Below are positions 37,584-47,435 of a stretch of 64,000 nucleotides of DNA, piece by piece; positions within the stretch are counted from its first letter, which is position 1, and each line of letters starts with the position of its first letter. This stretch comes from Burkholderiales bacterium PBB2 (GTDB lineage: Bacteria > Pseudomonadota > Gammaproteobacteria > Burkholderiales > Burkholderiaceae_C): assembly GCA_002255955.1 (NCBI GenBank), contig NKIM01000021.1:1-64000 (forward strand). Reading direction: 5' to 3'. The notes beneath the pieces are model-generated. The model was not told the DNA's origin. It saw nothing but the letters and a program-made list of their open reading frames with translations, and ran no database searches. The position numbers were made by a program, and so were the translations under genes.

Positions 37584-38479
37584 TTCAGCTGTTCGCGCAA
37601 AAAGCCCAGCATGGCCTCGCGCGAAGCGGCCCAGGCTTCGGCATTGCCGCCGACATGCACGCCGGCGCCCGGGTTCACCCCGTTGGGCACCTCGCGGCGC
37701 AGGCGCACGGGCGCGGCTGCATCGAAGCCGTGGTACGCGCCGGTGTAGGTCTGGAATTGAACGGCGGCGCCACCGGCCTGACCGCGGCTGTGGGCGCCCA
37801 GGGCTTCGCAAGGCGCTGCGGCCGTCCAGTCGTCAGCGGCGCCCAGCAGCATCAGCAAGGGCGCCTGGGCGCGGTAGCCGCGCTTGAGTTCGGCTTCGCA
37901 GCCCGGGTAGAAGGCGACGGCGGCGCGCGGCTTGACGGGCGCGGCTTTCACTTCCTCATGGTCGGCGGCCGTGCTGGCCAGCACCGTGCTGCCGCCGTTG
38001 GACCAACCCAGCAAGGCGATGCGTGCCGGGTCCACCTCAGGCCGGGCCGCCAGCCATTGCAGGGCGCCCAGGGTGTCGCGGCGGCGTTCGCGCATGGTGA
38101 CTTGGCGGCTGCCGATGCGCTGGGTGCAGAGCTCGCGCTCGCCGCGCGGGCTCAGGGAGTCGAGCACCAGCACATGCCAGCCTTCCTGATTCAGCAGCGT
38201 GCGGTAGCTCTGCATGCGTTCGGACAACCGATCCGCCTGGCGGCCCAGGGCGCCGCCGCAGCCATGCAGCAGCAGCACGGCCGGCCGCGCCCGGGCTTCG
38301 GCGCTGCTGGCGGCCGGAAACCAATAGCCGCTCAAGGCCAGGGGCTGACCGTCCTGCTGCGGCAGGCTGGCGATTTCCACACGGTGCGCGGCGTCGCTGG
38401 CGACAGCGGCTGTCGCGGCGCACAGGGCCAGCAGCCCCTGGAGCAGCAGGGCAAGAAGAAGTCCGGGGCGGCTCGGCAT
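37580..38479 (-). CDS. Dienelactone hydrolase family protein, exported
   Basis: PAVLLLHGCGGALGRQADRL, ALLGWSNGGSTVLA nucleophile elbow, YTGAYHGFD. Confidence 0.85.
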   Translation of the reverse strand: MPSRPGLLLALLLQGLLALCAATAAVASDAAHRVEIASLPQQDGQPLALSGYWFPAASSAEARARPAVLLLHGCGGALGRQADRLSERMQSYRTLLNQEGWHVLVLDSLSPRGERELCTQRIGSRQVTMRERRRDTLGALQWLAARPEVDPARIALLGWSNGGSTVLASTAADHEEVKAAPVKPRAAVAFYPGCEAELKRGYRAQAPLLMLLGAADDWTAAAPCEALGAHSRGQAGGAAVQFQTYTGAYHGFDAAAPVRLRREVPNGVNPGAGVHVGGNAEAWAASREAMLGFLREQLK

Positions 38480-38511
38480 GGGGATCAGGTGGGTGGAGGC
38501 GGTCAAGGAGC

Positions 38512-38521
38512 GGGGGGGGGG
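38512..38521. repeat. G10 homopolymer (C10 on the minus strand)
   Basis: agcggggggggggcgatg, 33-42 nt upstream of the ATG at 38479. Confidence 0.85.
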
Positions 38522-38610
38522 CGATGAGCCTGCCCAGCTTTCCTCGCATTATTGGCGCCCCTCATGACGCAGCAACCTCGCTGCTCGCACGGTCAAGGAT
38601 CTGTGGACTT

Positions 38611-38642
38611 GCTGAATTTTCAGGAATTCTTGAAAATTCAGC
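38611..38642. promoter_or_regulatory. Perfect 12 bp inverted repeat, candidate GbsR operator
   Basis: GCTGAATTTTCA-ggaattct-TGAAAATTCAGC. Confidence 0.7.
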
Positions 38643-38716
38643 AAAATCTTGAAGCAGATCAAATTCCTCCACCCTCAAAAGACGCCGGCTTTGCGCTGGC
38701 GCAAGGACACGCCGCC

Positions 38717-39298
38717 ATGCAAGCCATGAGTCCCCTGGTTCGTAGTTTTGTGGCCCATTTCGGGGAAATGGGCAGCCGTTGGGGCATCAACCGCACCGTC
38801 GGGCAGATTTATGCCCTGATTTTTGTCTCGCCCCAAGCCATCAATGCCGATGAGATCGCCGAGAACCTGGAGTTCAGCCGCTCCAATGTCTCCATGGGCC
38901 TGAAAGAGCTGCAGGCCTGGCGCCTGGTGCGCCTGCGCCACCTGCCGGGCGACCGGCGCGAGTATTTCGAGGCGCCGTCAGATGCCTGGGAAATCTTCCG
39001 CACCCTGGCCGAAGAGCGCCGCCGCCGCGAAATCGAACCGACCTTGTCCATGCTGCGCAATGCCTTGCTGGAGGCGCCAACCTGCGAAGAGGACCGTGTG
39101 GCGCAGGAACGCATGCGCGGCATGCACGACCTGATCGAACTGATGACGACCTGGTTCGACGATGTGCAGAAGATGGATTCGCAGACCCTGGGCCAGCTGA
39201 TGAAGATGGGCTCCAAGGTGCAGAAGATGCTGGAGCTGCCGGGCCGCATCGGCCGCGCCGTCAGCGGTGTTGCGGCTAAGCCGGCTTCGGAGGCTTGA
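38717..39298 (+). CDS. GbsR/MarR-family transcriptional regulator
   Basis: SPLVRSFVAHFGEMGSRWGINRTVGQIYALIF...NADEIAENLEFSRSNVSMGLKELQAWRLVRLRHLPGDRREYFE. Start placed at 38717 (RBS aagga) rather than the ORF start at 38552. Confidence 0.85.
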   Translation: MQAMSPLVRSFVAHFGEMGSRWGINRTVGQIYALIFVSPQAINADEIAENLEFSRSNVSMGLKELQAWRLVRLRHLPGDRREYFEAPSDAWEIFRTLAEERRRREIEPTLSMLRNALLEAPTCEEDRVAQERMRGMHDLIELMTTWFDDVQKMDSQTLGQLMKMGSKVQKMLELPGRIGRAVSGVAAKPASEA

Positions 39299-39302
39299 TG
39301 CC

Positions 39303-40676
39303 ATGGACGCCCTTCATGCCCTCGACCCCGTGGTGCTGGCCCGCATGCAGTTCGCCGCCAACATCACCTTCCACATTCTCTTTCCCACCATCAACATCGC
39401 CCTGGCCTGGGTGCTGCTGTTCTTCCGCTGGCGCTGGCTGAGTACCCAACAGGAGGCCTGGCTCCATGCCTACCGTTTCTGGACCAAGGTGTTTGCGCTG
39501 AGCTTTGCGCTGGGCGTGGTCAGCGGCATCACCATGAGCTTCCAGTTCGGCACCAACTGGCCCGGCTTCATGGCGCGGGCCGGCAATATCGCCGGGCCGC
39601 TGCTCGGCTACGAGGTGCTGACGGCCTTCTTCCTGGAGGCGAGTTTCCTCGGCGTGATGCTGTTCGGCCATGGCCGGGTCAGCGAGCGGGTGCATCTGGC
39701 CGCGACCTTTCTGGTCGCCTTTGGCACCAGCTTGAGCGCCTTCTGGATCTTGAGCCTGAACTCCTGGATGCAGACCCCCCAGGGCTTCGAGATCATCAAC
39801 GGCGAGTTCCATGTGCTGAGCTGGGCCGAGGTGATCTTAAACCCCAGTTTCCCCTACCGCCTGGCCCACAAGCTGCTGGCCTCGGGCCTGACCGTGGCCT
39901 TTCTGCTGGCCGGTTTGAGCGCATGGCAGCTGCTCAAGCGCAAGAGCCAGCCCAGCACCGCCCGCGTGCTGCGGGTGGGGCTGACGCTGGGCGCGGTGCT
40001 GATCCCGCTGCAGATCCTGGTGGGCGATATGCACGGGCTCAACACGCTCAAGCACCAGCCGGCCAAGGTGGCGGCGATGGAAGGCGTCTGGCAGACCGAG
40101 CGTGGCGCGCCCTTGCTGCTCTTCGCCTGGCCAAACGAGAAGACGCGCAGCAATGACTTTGCGCTGGGCATCCCGAAGCTGGCCAGCCTGATCCTGACTC
40201 ATGAAGCCGAGGGCGAGATCCGCGGGCTGGACGAGTTCAAGGGCGCGCATCCGCCGGTGGCGCCGCTGTTCTTCGGCTTCCGCATCATGGTTGGCACAGG
40301 CGTCTTGATGCTGGCCTTCAGCTGGGCGGGCCTGTGGCTGTACCGCCGCCGCGCCTGGGTGGCCGAGCAGCTGCCGCGGCCGCTGCTCTGGGGTCTGAGT
40401 GGCATGGCGTTCTCGGGTTGGCTGGCCACCGTGTCCGGCTGGTATGTCACCGAGATCGGCCGCCAGCCCTTCATCGTCTACGGCCTCTTGCGCACCAGCG
40501 AGGTGGCCTCGACCACGCCGGCGCCCTATATCGCCCTGACCCTGGCCGGCTATGTGACGCTGTACCTGTTCCTGATCGTGGCTTACGTCGGCGTACTCAA
40601 GTACATGGCCGAGAAGCCGCTGGAGCATGGCCCGAGTACGCCCTCGCGCCTGACCCAGAGCCGCACTTTTGCTTGA
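39303..40676 (+). CDS. cydA: Cytochrome bd-type (cyanide-insensitive) ubiquinol oxidase subunit I
   Basis: LARMQFAANITFHILFPTINIALAWVLLFFRWRW; SFQFGTNWPGF; GVVSGITMSFQFG. Confidence 0.93.
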   Translation: MDALHALDPVVLARMQFAANITFHILFPTINIALAWVLLFFRWRWLSTQQEAWLHAYRFWTKVFALSFALGVVSGITMSFQFGTNWPGFMARAGNIAGPLLGYEVLTAFFLEASFLGVMLFGHGRVSERVHLAATFLVAFGTSLSAFWILSLNSWMQTPQGFEIINGEFHVLSWAEVILNPSFPYRLAHKLLASGLTVAFLLAGLSAWQLLKRKSQPSTARVLRVGLTLGAVLIPLQILVGDMHGLNTLKHQPAKVAAMEGVWQTERGAPLLLFAWPNEKTRSNDFALGIPKLASLILTHEAEGEIRGLDEFKGAHPPVAPLFFGFRIMVGTGVLMLAFSWAGLWLYRRRAWVAEQLPRPLLWGLSGMAFSGWLATVSGWYVTEIGRQPFIVYGLLRTSEVASTTPAPYIALTLAGYVTLYLFLIVAYVGVLKYMAEKPLEHGPSTPSRLTQSRTFA

Positions 40677-40691
40677 TAGGAGGGCGTGACC

Positions 40692-41717
40692 ATGAATGCC
40701 AGTTTTTTGACGCCGGACCTCAGCTCAGCCGCAGGCTGGATGCCTTTGGTCTTTCTCGGCCTGATGGGCCTGTCCCTCTTGATTTACGTGGTGCTGGATG
40801 GCTATGACCTGGGCGTCGGCCTGCTGATGATCGGCGCCAGCGATGCCCACAAGGACCAGATGGTGGCCTCGATCGGCCCCTTTTGGGATGCCAATGAAAC
40901 CTGGCTGGTGCTGGGCGTGGGCATCTTGCTGGTGGCATTCCCCAAAGCCCATGGCCTGATCCTGCAGGCGCTCTATTTGCCGGTGGCGCTGATGCTGCTG
41001 GGCCTGATGCTGCGCGGCGTGGCCTTTGACTTCCGCGTCAAGGCGCCGGCCGACTGGAAGCCGTTTTGGAACGGCACCTTCATTTTCGGCTCGGCCCTGG
41101 CGGCCCTGTCCCAGGGCTGGATGCTGGCGCGTTACATCACCGGCTTTGCCGAGGGCCCGGGCTACACCGCCTTTGCCCTGCTGATTGCCCTGGCCCTGGC
41201 GGCCGCCTACGCCATGCTGGGCGCCGGCTGGTTGATCATGAAGATGGATGGCGCCGTGCAGGCCCTGGCCGTGCAGCGGGCCAAGCTGGCCTGGCCGGCC
41301 GTGGTCTTGGGTCTGGCGGGCGTGTCGCTGATGACGCCCTGGGTCAGTGCCACGGTCAGCGAGCGCTGGTTCCGCATGCCCGAGTTGATCGCCCTGCTGC
41401 CCATCCCGCTGATGACGGCGCTGAGCCTGCTGGGCTTGCGCTCCTTGCTGAACTCGCATCGGGTGCTTGGCAAGCTGTGCTGGCTGCCGTTTGCCCTGAT
41501 GGTGGCCGTGATGTTGTTGGGCGCGCTGGGCCTGGCCTACAGCCTCTATCCCTATGTGCTGATCGACCGCCTGACAGTTTGGCAAGCCGCGGCCGCACCC
41601 AAGTCCTTGACCGTCATCCTCTGGGGGGTCTTGGTCACTTTGCCGGCGATTCTGGTCTACACATGGTTTGCTTACCGGGTATTTTGGGGAAAGTCGAGTG
41701 AGCTTCGGTATGCTTGA
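40692..41717 (+). CDS. cydB: Cytochrome bd-type ubiquinol oxidase subunit II
   Basis: LLIYVVLDGYDLGVGLLMIGASDAHKDQMVASIGPFWDANETWLVLGVGILLVAFPKAH. Confidence 0.95.
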   Translation: MNASFLTPDLSSAAGWMPLVFLGLMGLSLLIYVVLDGYDLGVGLLMIGASDAHKDQMVASIGPFWDANETWLVLGVGILLVAFPKAHGLILQALYLPVALMLLGLMLRGVAFDFRVKAPADWKPFWNGTFIFGSALAALSQGWMLARYITGFAEGPGYTAFALLIALALAAAYAMLGAGWLIMKMDGAVQALAVQRAKLAWPAVVLGLAGVSLMTPWVSATVSERWFRMPELIALLPIPLMTALSLLGLRSLLNSHRVLGKLCWLPFALMVAVMLLGALGLAYSLYPYVLIDRLTVWQAAAAPKSLTVILWGVLVTLPAILVYTWFAYRVFWGKSSELRYA

Positions 41718-41889
41718 TGCCGATCAACCCGGGTTTCACCGGGGGTGGAACGAAATTCAGGCGGCTGCACCGCTGCCTCATCGCCTAAAACTGCAGTTCG
41801 TCGCTTTTTGCTGGAGCTGACCCTGCGCCTTGGTGATACTTCGCTCCATTGATGACAGATCGCCCAAAGCAGGCGGGGGAGTATTGGAA

Positions 41890-42186
41890 ATGCAGCAGCT
41901 TGAAAAGACACGGGCCCAGCACAGCGTCAAGCCCTTCTCTCGTGCCTGGGCCGCGCCCCTGGCCTTGAGCGCCGCTTTTCTGGGGCTAGTGTTTCCGCCC
42001 GCGCCGGCTCAGGCCAGTGAGGTCGTCAAGCTGGCGCGTCTGGTGGTCACCGGCAAGCGCCTGAGCTCGGCCCCGGTCGTTCGCGCCCCGGCCAAGCAAC
42101 TGCCCAAGGTGGTGGTGGAAGGCCAGGCCACGCCGGAAGAGATGCGCATGGCCGATCTGCGCCGCGCTCAGTTCCGACCGATTTGA
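41890..42186 (+). CDS. Small exported hypothetical protein
   Basis: Signal peptide PLALSAAFLGLVFPPAPAQA; followed by a strong terminator. Confidence 0.65.
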   Translation: MQQLEKTRAQHSVKPFSRAWAAPLALSAAFLGLVFPPAPAQASEVVKLARLVVTGKRLSSAPVVRAPAKQLPKVVVEGQATPEEMRMADLRRAQFRPI

Positions 42187-42222
42187 CTGAAGCCGGCGCT
42201 TCTGGCGCGGCACTCACGCCCC

Positions 42223-42254
42223 AAGCAAAAGGCCGCGTTCGCGGCCTTTTGCTT
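42223..42254 (+). terminator. Rho-independent terminator
   Basis: AAGCAAAAGGCCGC-gttc-GCGGCCTTTTGCTT followed by tttt. Confidence 0.9.
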
Positions 42255-42275
42255 TTTTGAGCGCTTGAACCGTTT

Positions 42276-42800
42276 TCAGTTCCAGCGCGGCGGATTGGGG
42301 TGCAGGCGAGCCATGGCCAGGGTGTCGACATAGACCCCCTTGCGCAGGGCGTAGGCCCGCATCAGGCCTTCACGCTGGAAGCCGAAACTTTCGTAGAGCC
42401 GAATTGCCCGGGCGTTGTCGGCATAGACCGTCAGCTCGGTGCGCAAGACCTGACCCCAGTTGTCGGCATAGTCCATCAAGGCAGCCATCAGGGCTCGGCC
42501 GATGCCTCGGCCCTGCGCTTCGGCGGCGACTGAGATGCCCAGGCTCATGGCGTGTCGCCGGCGCAGTGAGGCGCCCGCCGGATGCAGGCCGGCGCTGCCG
42601 ACCACCTGGCCCTGAACCTCGGCCACCAGCGACAAGTCCGGCTTGCCCGGCACCGCGTTGTCCTGCAGGCGGGCGCGCCAGAGCTCCTCGCTGGGGTAGG
42701 GCAGTTGCAGCAGGCCGGAGAAGACTTCAGGGTGGGACATCAGCTGGGCCATGGCGGCGGCGTCTGAAACCTGGCTGCGTCGGATCGTGATCTTCTCCAT
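42276..42800 (-). CDS. GNAT N-acetyltransferase (YhhY/AaaT-like)
   Basis: MEKITIRRSQVSDAAAMAQLMSHPEVFSGLLQLPYPSEELWRARL...LGISVAAEAQGRGIGRALMAALMDYADNW. Confidence 0.88.
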   Translation of the reverse strand: MEKITIRRSQVSDAAAMAQLMSHPEVFSGLLQLPYPSEELWRARLQDNAVPGKPDLSLVAEVQGQVVGSAGLHPAGASLRRRHAMSLGISVAAEAQGRGIGRALMAALMDYADNWGQVLRTELTVYADNARAIRLYESFGFQREGLMRAYALRKGVYVDTLAMARLHPNPPRWN

Positions 42801-42855
42801 CGGGGGCTCCTTGGGTTGGAAAGCAAGCGCTTGTTGAAATGCGCGGGGCAAGAAA

Positions 42856-42890
42856 AGAAAAAGCCCGCTGGGTTGCAGCGGGCTTTTTCT
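42856..42890 (-). terminator. Hairpin terminator
   Basis: AGAAAAAGCCCGCTG-ggttg-CAGCGGGCTTTTTCT. Confidence 0.75.
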
Positions 42891-42923
42891 GTGGGGATCT
42901 GAATTTGGTGTGAGGCTGGGCCT

Positions 42924-43121
42924 TCAGACTGGGTGGGCTGCCCGCTGTTGCAGACCCGCCAAATGCACGTGCAGCGCTGCGTGCAGTTGCACCGCTAGCG
43001 CGGCACGCATGGAGGACGTCATCATGCCCACCACCATCGCCTGCACGTGATGTGCTGGGTGATGCATCACGCGGCTGCGGCCGGCGTTGCGGCGAGCTGG
43101 GGTGGTGGCGGCGGAGTTCAT
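42924..43121 (-). CDS. Small His/Met-rich hypothetical ORF (65 aa)
   Basis: VMHHPAHHVQAMVVGMMTSSMRAAL; followed on the minus strand by the terminator at 42856-42890. Confidence 0.3.
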   Translation of the reverse strand: MNSAATTPARRNAGRSRVMHHPAHHVQAMVVGMMTSSMRAALAVQLHAALHVHLAGLQQRAAHPV

Positions 43122-43236
43122 GCGACCCAGTATGTCGGCCCGCCCGGCCCTGGGTCAAGCGCGAGGCGATGGGCGCCGATGCAAAGCGGGCGAACTGCGG
43201 CGCGGCAGCGACAGGGGCTGCGACAATCGCCCCACC

Positions 43237-43737
43237 ATGCCGCGCCTCTCAGCTTTGCCCACCGAACCCCGATCTGTGACCCAGGAGGCGGCGCCCGCCG
43301 ACGCAGCACCGGCGGGCAAGCGCCCGCCCTTGCCGGCCGAGCGTTTCGCCTTGCGCGTGGGCGAGAGCCCCATCGATGGCTTGGGTGTGTTTGCGGCCGA
43401 GCCGATTCCGCATCGGCGCAAGATCGGTGAGCTGCGCGGTGAGGCCATCTCGGTGCGCGAGGCGCGCCGCCGGGCCAAGGGCCGTGAGCGCATCCACATC
43501 GTCGAGGTTTCGGAGACCCGGGCGGTGGATGCCACTTTGTCCACCGACGCGCTGCGTTGCATCAACCACAGCTGTGCCGCGAACGCGGTGCTGCGCATCA
43601 GTCAGGGGCGGGTGGAGTTTTATGCCTTGCGCGATATCGAGGCCGGCGAAGAGCTGACCTGCGATTACGGCGAAAGCCACCACGAGGGGCGGCTGCGCTG
43701 CCGCTGTGGCGCGCCCAACTGCGCTGGGCGTTTGTGA
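43237..43737 (+). CDS. SET-domain protein-lysine methyltransferase with post-SET-like Cys cluster
   Basis: SPIDGLGVFAAEPI, CINHSCAANAVL, EELTCDYGES, CRCGAPNCAG. Confidence 0.88.
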   Translation: MPRLSALPTEPRSVTQEAAPADAAPAGKRPPLPAERFALRVGESPIDGLGVFAAEPIPHRRKIGELRGEAISVREARRRAKGRERIHIVEVSETRAVDATLSTDALRCINHSCAANAVLRISQGRVEFYALRDIEAGEELTCDYGESHHEGRLRCRCGAPNCAGRL

Positions 43738-43825
43738 TCTGAACCCGGCAGCGCCGTCGCCGGCGAGTCTGAGCTCGCCGGGTTCAGGTGCAGAGGCTCA
43801 GGTGTCAGGACTTCGGCGTCAGGAC

Positions 43826-44548
43826 TTAGGCGTCCGGGCCTTCGGCGTCGTTGGCGGCTTCGTCCCGGTCGGCTTGCTGCACCCAGAACAGGCGCAGGTC
43901 CTGGGCCGAGAACAGGGCGTCGTCCAGCAGCACGTCCTGGTCGACTTCTTCGCCTTCGTCGTAGGCTTCGGCGATATAGGCTTCGCGCTGCTCGCCCGGG
44001 GCCATGGCCACGGCGGCCACGGACATCAGCATGGCGTCCAGCATCTGGCCTTCTTCGCTTTCGCTGTCGAAGATGTACCAGGCTTCTTCGAAGTCATCGA
44101 CGGCTTGCATGAAGCCTTCGACCCACATCAGGCCATTGGGCGGCAGCTGTTCCAGCTGCTCGGCCGTCAGCACGCCCTGGCTCAGCAGGTCGGCCTTGGT
44201 GGCCTCGTCGAACTCTGTGATCAGCGGCGTCAGCTGCATGGCTTCCGGGTTGGCGGCCAGGGCTTCGGGATTGAGGCTGTCGGCGATTTCGTTCCAGCGC
44301 TCGTGCAGCACGCCCATGAACTCTTCGGTCGCGTCCTGCTCGTCCAGGGCATCCGCCCAGTCTTCGCCGAACAGCGCGTCCATGGCCTGGATGGGCGTGA
44401 CCACCACCGGGCCGCAGATCAGCGCGGTCAGGTAGCCGTCCAGCATGTCGATGGGCACGGCGGTTTCGTCTTCAGGGGTGGCGGCCACGAGGATCTGCAG
44501 GAGAGCGGCCAGGCGCTCGGCGTTTTGGTGGTCAATGGTGTCGCTCAT
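43826..44548 (-). CDS. YecA/UPF0149 family protein
   Basis: DGYLTALICGPVVVTPIQAMDALFGEDW...WVEGFMQAVDDFEEAW. Confidence 0.8.
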   Translation of the reverse strand: MSDTIDHQNAERLAALLQILVAATPEDETAVPIDMLDGYLTALICGPVVVTPIQAMDALFGEDWADALDEQDATEEFMGVLHERWNEIADSLNPEALAANPEAMQLTPLITEFDEATKADLLSQGVLTAEQLEQLPPNGLMWVEGFMQAVDDFEEAWYIFDSESEEGQMLDAMLMSVAAVAMAPGEQREAYIAEAYDEGEEVDQDVLLDDALFSAQDLRLFWVQQADRDEAANDAEGPDA

Positions 44549-44580
44549 GCGGACTCCTGGTGGGGTGCAGCTGAAAAGAA

Positions 44581-44606
44581 CAAGGGCCCATTCGCTTGGG
44601 CCCTTG
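44581..44606 (-). terminator. alaS terminator hairpin
   Basis: CAAGGGCCCA-ttcgct-TGGGCCCTTG followed by ttcttttc on the minus strand. Confidence 0.7.
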
Positions 44607-44630
44607 CGTGTGGAGAGGATGGTAGGGGGT

Positions 44631-47273
44631 TTACAGGCGTTCTGCCACCCAGGCCTGGACCGAGGCCAGTGCGGCCGGCACGGCGGCCGGCTGCGTGCCG
44701 CCGGCCATGGCCAGATCGGGCTTGCCGCCGCCCTTGCCGCCGCATTGCTGGGCCACGAAGCTGACCAGCTCGCCGGCCTTCAGGCCACGGGCGATGTAGT
44801 CGGCGGTGACGCCCGCCGAAAGGTGCACCTTCTCGCCTTCGACGGCGGCCAGCACGATCACGGCCGAGTGCATCTTGTCGCGCAGCTTGTCGATGGTTTC
44901 GCGCAGGGTCTTGGCATCGGCGCCATCGAGGGTGACGGCCAGGACCTTGGCACCCTTCACATCGATAGCCTGAGTCAACAACTCATTGCTCTGGGCTGCG
45001 GCCAGGCGGCTCTTGGCCGTGGCCAGGTCTTTCTCCAGGGCCTTGACCTGGTCCAGCACGGCATGCAGGCGTGGCTCCAAATCGGCCGGCGCGGTCTTCA
45101 GAGTCTGGGCGGCGCGGCTGACCGTGCCTTCCAGCTGCTGCAGATAGGCCAGAGCGTTGTCGCCGGTGACGGCTTCGATGCGGCGCACGCCGGCGGCCAC
45201 GCCGCCTTCGGACACGATCTTGAACAGGCCGATGTCGCCGGTGGCCTTGACGTGGGTGCCGCCGCAGAGTTCCTTGGACGAGCCGATGCTCAGCACGCGC
45301 ACGGTTTCGCCGTACTTCTCGCCGAACAGCATCATGGCGCCGCTCTTCTGCGCATCATCGAGCGCCATGACCTCGGCCTTGGCACCGGCATTGGCCAGGA
45401 TTTCGGCGTTGACGATGGCCTCGACCTTGGCGATCTGCTCGGCGGTGACCGGGGCGTTGTGGGCAAAGTCGAAGCGGGTGCGTTCGGCGTTGACCAAGGA
45501 ACCCTTTTGCTGCACGTGGGCGCCCAGCACTTCGCGCAAGGCTTTGTGCATCAGGTGGGTGGCGCTGTGGTTGCGCACGGTCTTGGCGCGGGCTTCGGCG
45601 TTGACGCGGGCGACAAAGCTGTCGCCGGCCTTGATGCTGCCTTCCAGCACCCGGCCGTGGTGGCCGAAGACATCAGCCTGGATCTTCAGCGTGTCTTCCA
45701 CGGCGAAGCGGCTGCTGTTGTTGCGCAGCTCACCGGCATCACCGGCCTGGCCGCCGCTTTCGGCGTAGAAGGGCGTGTGGTCTAGCACGACGACGGCGTC
45801 ATCGCCGGCATTCGCCTGCTCGACCAGGGCGCCGTCCACGTAGACGGCCGTAACTTTGCTGCTCTCGCAGACCAGGTGCTCGTAGCCGTGGAAGGCGGTG
45901 GGCTGGCCCTTGTACTCGAGGCCGGCGGCCATCTTGAACTTGCCGGCGGCACGGGCTTGCTCGCGCTGACGCGTCATGGCGGCGTCGAAGCCGGCCTGGT
46001 CGACGGTCACGCCGCGCTCGCGGCAGACGTCGGCGGTCAGGTCAGCGGGGAAGCCGTAGGTGTCATGCAACTTGAAGGCCGTGTCGCCGTCGAACACGGT
46101 GCTGCCGCTCTTGCCCATCTCGAGCAGGGCGGCTTCCAGGATTTCCATGCCGTTGGCGATGGTCTGGAAGAAGCGCTCTTCCTCTTGCTTGAGGACCTCG
46201 GTCACGCGGGCTTGCGCTTGGCGCAGCTCGGGATAGGCCTCGCCCATCTGGTTCACCAGCTCGGCCACGATCTTGTGGAAGAAGGGGGTGCGGGCGCCCA
46301 GCTTGTAGCCGTGACGGATGGCGCGGCGGGCGATGCGGCGCAGCACATAACCGCGACCTTCATTGCCCGGGATCACGCCGTCGACGATGGTGAAGCTGCA
46401 AGCGCGGATGTGGTCGGCGATGACCTTGAGCGAGGCGCTGTCCTTGTCGCAATCCTGAGCGCCGGAGCTGTCCACGGCCGCCTTGGCTGCGGCCAGCAGG
46501 GCCACAAAGGTGTCGATCTCGTAGTTCGAGTGCACATGCTGCAGCACCGCAGCCAAGCGTTCCAGGCCCATGCCGGTGTCGACGCTGGGCTTGGGCAGGC
46601 GGTGCATCACGCCGTCTTCAGTCCGGTTGAACTGCATGAAGACGTTGTTCCAGATCTCGATGTAGCGGTCGCCGTCTTCGTTCGGGCTGCCCGGAGGGCC
46701 GCCGGCCACATCGGGGCCGTGGTCGTAGAAGATTTCGGTGCAGGGGCCGCAGGGGCCGGTGTCGCCCATCATCCAGAAGTTGTCGGACATGTAGCGGCCG
46801 CCCTTGTTGTCACCGATGCGCACGATGCGCTCGGCGGGCACGCCCACCACCTTGTTCCAGATCTCGTAGGCCTCGTCGTCCTCGGCGTAGACGGTGACCC
46901 AGAGCTTCTCGGCCGGCAGCATGAACTTGGTGGTCAGCAACTCCCAGGCGTAGGAGATGGCGTCATGCTTGAAGTAGTCCCCGAAGCTGAAGTTGCCCAG
47001 CATTTCGAAGAAGGTGTGGTGGCGCGCGGTGTAGCCGACGTTGTCCAGGTCGTTGTGCTTGCCGCCGGCGCGGATGCATTTCTGGCTGGTGGTGGCGCGG
47101 GTGTAGGCGCGCTTGTCGAAGCCCAGGAACACGTCCTTGAATTGGTTCATGCCCGCGTTGGTGAACAGCAGCGTCGGGTCGTCGCCAGGAACCACGGGGC
47201 TGGACGCCACGATCTGGTGACCTTTGGATTCAAAAAACTTCAGAAACGTCTGGCGAATTTCAGCTGCTTTCAT
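44631..47273 (-). CDS. alaS: Alanyl-tRNA synthetase
   Basis: [96 protein letters not shown]. Confidence 0.98.
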   Translation of the reverse strand: MKAAEIRQTFLKFFESKGHQIVASSPVVPGDDPTLLFTNAGMNQFKDVFLGFDKRAYTRATTSQKCIRAGGKHNDLDNVGYTARHHTFFEMLGNFSFGDYFKHDAISYAWELLTTKFMLPAEKLWVTVYAEDDEAYEIWNKVVGVPAERIVRIGDNKGGRYMSDNFWMMGDTGPCGPCTEIFYDHGPDVAGGPPGSPNEDGDRYIEIWNNVFMQFNRTEDGVMHRLPKPSVDTGMGLERLAAVLQHVHSNYEIDTFVALLAAAKAAVDSSGAQDCDKDSASLKVIADHIRACSFTIVDGVIPGNEGRGYVLRRIARRAIRHGYKLGARTPFFHKIVAELVNQMGEAYPELRQAQARVTEVLKQEEERFFQTIANGMEILEAALLEMGKSGSTVFDGDTAFKLHDTYGFPADLTADVCRERGVTVDQAGFDAAMTRQREQARAAGKFKMAAGLEYKGQPTAFHGYEHLVCESSKVTAVYVDGALVEQANAGDDAVVVLDHTPFYAESGGQAGDAGELRNNSSRFAVEDTLKIQADVFGHHGRVLEGSIKAGDSFVARVNAEARAKTVRNHSATHLMHKALREVLGAHVQQKGSLVNAERTRFDFAHNAPVTAEQIAKVEAIVNAEILANAGAKAEVMALDDAQKSGAMMLFGEKYGETVRVLSIGSSKELCGGTHVKATGDIGLFKIVSEGGVAAGVRRIEAVTGDNALAYLQQLEGTVSRAAQTLKTAPADLEPRLHAVLDQVKALEKDLATAKSRLAAAQSNELLTQAIDVKGAKVLAVTLDGADAKTLRETIDKLRDKMHSAVIVLAAVEGEKVHLSAGVTADYIARGLKAGELVSFVAQQCGGKGGGKPDLAMAGGTQPAAVPAALASVQAWVAERL

Positions 47274-47435
47274 TCCGTGGCTTTCTGCGGGCAGCCCTGT
47301 CTTTCGAACAGGGTAAATGCTTGATTTTTGTGGACTTTTGATTATAGGTCGCGGGCCGCACCGTCCGGGCGAGCGGTGTGGGCGAAGCAGGTAGAGTGTG
47401 GCCCCAAGAAGCCACGAACCTTGGAGACCTCTGCA

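Noticed and set aside
42824-42833. CAAGCGCTTG palindrome upstream of the YhhY-like gene, similar to the LacI-like boxes
   Set aside because: A single short copy without a supporting second site; too likely by chance in this composition.
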